Positions 61,133-64,000 of a stretch of 64,000 bases of DNA are shown one piece after another (position 1 is the stretch's first letter; every line of letters starts with the position of its first letter). Source of the DNA: Babylonia areolata (Eukaryota; Mollusca; Gastropoda; Neogastropoda; Buccinidae). A program made the position numbers and the translations under genes. The notes under the pieces are model-generated. The model saw nothing but the letters and a program-made list of their open reading frames with translations, ran no database searches and was not told the origin of the DNA. Location: assembly GCF_041734735.1 (NCBI RefSeq), contig NC_134878.1, positions 8,380,295-8,444,294 of the forward strand. Direction: 5' to 3'.

Positions 61133-61197
61133 CTGCAAAACAATGCCACATATAATTATTATCCATGCGTGCATAATAAACCTCAGAATCAATTTTA

Positions 61198-61272
61198 TAA
61201 GTTGTATAAAATACATGCGTGTGAATGACTGATGTGAAAACGCTTTGATTTGTATCTGGTCAAGACACAAAT
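61198..61272 (+). mobile_element. SINE tail fragment related to the one at 27.8 kb
   Basis: GCGTGTGAATGACTGATGTG followed by AAAACGCTTTGATTTGTATC. Truncated before the GCGCTATATAA part. Confidence 0.5.
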
Positions 61273-61344
61273 ATCATGTGCTAGTGCCAATGGGCTTCTT
61301 CTTTATGCTTCTGTTTTAACTCTATGACAGCTGAACATTGGTGA

Positions 61345-61614
61345 TATAAGATCAGTGCGGCATGCACTTGAAATAAGATCAGTGCGGCATGCACTTGAAA
61401 TAAGATCAGTGCAGCATGCACTTGAAATAAGATCAGTGCGGCATGCACTTGAAATAAGATCAGTGCAGCATGCACCTGAAATAAGATCAGTGCGGCATGC
61501 ACTTGAAATAAGATCAGTGCAGCATGCCCTTGAAATAAGATCAGTGCGGCATGCACTTGAAATAAGATCAGTGCAGCATGCACTTGAAATAAGATCAGTG
61601 TGACATGCATTTGA
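61345..61614. repeat. 27-bp minisatellite, 10 units, alternating variants
   Basis: The unit is ATAAGATCAGTGCGGCATGC plus ACTTGAA. From unit 2 onward the middle alternates GCGGCATGC and GCAGCATGC, so the newer repeat unit is about 54 bp. 27 is a multiple of 3, so all frames stay open, giving a HALEIRSVR-type artefact. Confidence 0.92.
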
Positions 61615-61864
61615 AGTGCAATCAGTACTTTTAGTCAGTGTACTCTTTAAAGAGGTGAATTTGATTCTGATGAACAATGCAATTAATGGAATCTAAAGAG
61701 GAAGAACGGTGGTGTCTTACAACCTGACCTGTAACTAAGCTCTGTCTGTATCTCAGTGAGGAAACAAATCATTACAGACACGAGTACTTGTTAGCAGCAA
61801 ACTGGGTTTTTTTTTCTGGTTTTCTTTGTAAAAATTTTTTTGTGTGTTTTTTAATGTACAACGG

Positions 61865-62250
61865 CTATGTGCAGTGATATGAAGTGTGAAACAATGCCAA
61901 GAATGTGTGAAACAATGCCAAGAATGTCAATGTTGTCAAATCCAGTAAACATTCAAAACTGTATGTCAATGTTGTCAGTGCCAGAAACATATTCAGTGCA
62001 GTGTGCCATGTTATTAGTGCCAGTGACTTGTTCAATACAGTATGTCAATGCTTTCAGTGCCAGCACACACACACACACACACACATACACACACATATGA
62101 CATTTTCAATAAAGTATGTCAATGTTGTCAATGCTGGTAACTTGTTCAAGACAGTACTATGTCAATAATGTCAGTGCCAGTGAGTAACTTGTTCAGTACA
62201 GTGTACATGTCAGTTGTCAGTGCCAGCAACTTATTCATTGCAGAATAACT
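61865..62250. repeat. Degenerate ~50-60-bp repeats around TGTCAATGTTGTCAGTGCCAG
   Basis: ATGTCAATGTTGTCAGTGCC and CTTGTTCARTACAGT recur six to seven times with heavy drift, interrupted by (CA)n. Confidence 0.65.
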
Positions 62251-62482
62251 TTCATTTCTAAGATTCCAGAGCCTGCTTACGTTACATACATATGTTTTAT
62301 ATAAATATTTCTTATACTAAAATACTAATAGCACCAGTTATGATATGATGGACAAATAATGCAGAGATATACTCATATAGATAAAGATAATCATATATCA
62401 ACCTTCACCTCCAAATTTTGCTTTTCAAAAGTTACCTGAAATGGCTATCTAAATATGAACCTGAAAATTACATTAAAAAACT

Positions 62483-62487
<5 letters not shown>

Positions 62488-62521
<34 letters not shown>
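62488..62521. repeat. (CA)n microsatellite
   Basis: Pure CA run. Confidence 0.93.
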
Positions 62522-62523
<2 letters not shown>

Positions 62524-62844
62524 CCCCTCAACATGTTTTTGTTTATTTTCAACCTTCATCCATCACACTGGAAACTGAACGGGCAGACTGTTGTGGACTG
62601 CAGCAGTGGTCATGTCATTTCAGTTTATGGAACTCCTCTTTGGCAGACAGTCCAAAAAAAAAAACACCAGACACACCAAAAACTAAATCATGTTAAATAC
62701 CAAAGATCAAACACATCAGCATACGAAAGTGCTCACTCATTAAGAAAGAGCTGATTTCAGCTTTGCTGCAAAGTCTGCAACTAGTACAAGCATAAGGCAG
62801 CCTGCTGCAACACGGTCAAATCATACGTCCATACAACTTTGCCA

Positions 62845-62846
<2 letters not shown>

Positions 62847-62919
<73 letters not shown>
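62847..62919. repeat. (AT)n microsatellite
   Basis: ~72 bp pure AT, cruciform-prone. Confidence 0.93.
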
Positions 62920-62921
<2 letters not shown>

Positions 62922-63321
62922 ATAATGAAGTTATGAAATGTTCATGGCAGATTAAAATGATTCTTGAAAAGCAATATAACCCCCTAAGAATTTATGATTT
63001 CATTATTTAAAAAGTCATACAGAAAGTTTAGGAATGGTCAACATCATCATTTCATAAAACTTTTATCATTTCATGAGTTAGCTGACTTTCTTTTGTAATT
63101 AACATTTTATGTAACAATGTATAAAACCTTTCTCTTTTTTTTTCTTTTTTGTTTTGTTTTGTTTTTTGCACTGCCCATCTTCCGTGCTAAAAGGCATGAC
63201 TCTCAAGCCAGGAGACGCCATGGCAAAATCAGCTTGGCATCGGACTTCTGATCCAGTGTTCTTTAGTGATCAACACTTATCTTCCATAATGAGTTGTGTC
63301 CTTGGGAAAGTCACTTTACAA

Positions 63322-63719
63322 GTGGAGTGATGGCCTAGAGGTAACGCGTCCGCGTAGGAAGCGAGAGAATCTAAGCGCGCTGGTTCGAATCATGGCTCAG
63401 CCGCCGATATTTTCTCCCCCTCCACTAGACCTTGAGTGGTGGTCTGGAAGCTAGTCATTCGGATGAGGCGATAAACCAAGGTCCCATGTGCAGCATGCAC
63501 TTAGCGCACATAAAAGAACCCACGGCAACAACAGGGTTGTTCCTGGCAAAATTATGTAGAAAAATCCACTTCAATAGGAAAAAAATAAAACTGCATGAAG
63601 AAAAAAAAAGAAGAAAAAAAGGGTGGTGCTGTAGTATAGCGACGCGCTCTCCCTGGGGAGAGCAACCTGAATTTCACACAGAGAAATCTGTTGTGATAAA
63701 AAGAAATACAAATACAAAT
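63322..63719 (+). mobile_element. SINE type B, full length
   Basis: Head GTGGAGTGATGGCCTAGAGG, B box GGTTCGAATCA, complete body, AAATACAAATACAAAT tail. An A/G-rich expansion sits before the TGGTGCTGTAGTATAGCGAC block. Confidence 0.88.
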
Positions 63720-63830
63720 CACTCCAATTTTCCTTATTTCAGCCAAGTGTGAATGGGTACCTGACTTCTTTGCGGGAAGGCTGAAACCACAGAGAGGATT
63801 GGGCCCCATAAGCCACTTATCCCTATCCTT

Positions 63831-64000
63831 CATACACCCACTGACCAAAGCTCCTGTCCCAGTTCCGGCAGTGAAAACAGACCTCCATCAATGTGAAGCC
63901 ACCATGAGGCCATACACCCACTGACCAAAGCCCCTGTCCCAGTTCTGGCAGTGCATATGGAGCTCCATCAATGTCAAGCCACCATGAGGCCATACACCCA
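63831..64000. repeat. 80-bp tandem repeat running off the right edge
   Basis: CATACACCCACTGACCAAAG starts at 63831 and 63911, and its first ten bases recur at 63991 at the window end. The two full units differ at a handful of sites. Confidence 0.85.

Noticed and set aside
61303-61677. Repeat protein on either strand
   Set aside because: The 27-bp unit keeps all frames open automatically, and the array lies in an intron.

Overview
The window looks like non-coding DNA from an animal nuclear genome, most likely a gastropod mollusc and probably a caenogastropod. That placement is inferred from three things: several tRNA-headed SINE families built from interchangeable modules that I recognise from snail genomes, very dense microsatellites, and a transposon remnant that resembles a RAG1-like element I recall from a sea slug. 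There are no operons, bacterial signals or intact long reading frames. Most apparent long ORFs are translations of (TG)n, (GA)n, (AT)n or C-rich arrays.

Layout. From 1 to about 20 kb there are microsatellites, SINEs, two copies of a 224/218-bp TIR element family (the second lies at 44 kb), an inverted pair of ~0.6-kb repeats at 9.2 and 13.3 kb, and two near-identical ~0.6-kb repeats at 1.8 and 8.0 kb. A LINE 3' end with a perfect 8-bp hairpin lies at 16.1-16.5 kb. From 20 to 29 kb the sequence is AT-richer, with old SINEs, some exon-like islands, and a decayed gene at 27.2-28.3 kb of the multicopy family I know as DUF7869. At 29.5-31.3 kb there is a broken DNA-transposon gene. Its product has a RAG1-type N-terminal zinc region, a GGRP motif and RAG1-core-like landmarks. 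At 31.3-36.9 kb there is a LINE whose 5' portion lies inverted next to its 3' portion, as twin priming would leave it, and it carries a 771-bp nested insertion flanked by a 6-bp duplication.

The only convincing host gene is on the minus strand and covers 47.25-61.13 kb. Five exons (61023-61132, 59215-59312, 55578-55962, 49659-49795, 47254-47391) join with consistent splice sites and phases into 288 residues ending at a stop codon. The protein is mostly low-complexity and polar with a basic patch, and I do not recognise it. Its 5' exons lie beyond the right edge. Its introns hold three minisatellites (a ~37-bp G/C-skewed array, a ~42-bp array and a 27-bp array), SINEs, and a tandem duplication that copies the splice acceptor of the third visible exon.

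The features do not form a pathway. What links them is transposition: SINE families share heads, centres and tails, one SINE sits inside another, and the ~0.6-kb repeats may be 3' ends of the LINE that mobilises one SINE family. All family names are from memory of sequence features; no search was run.
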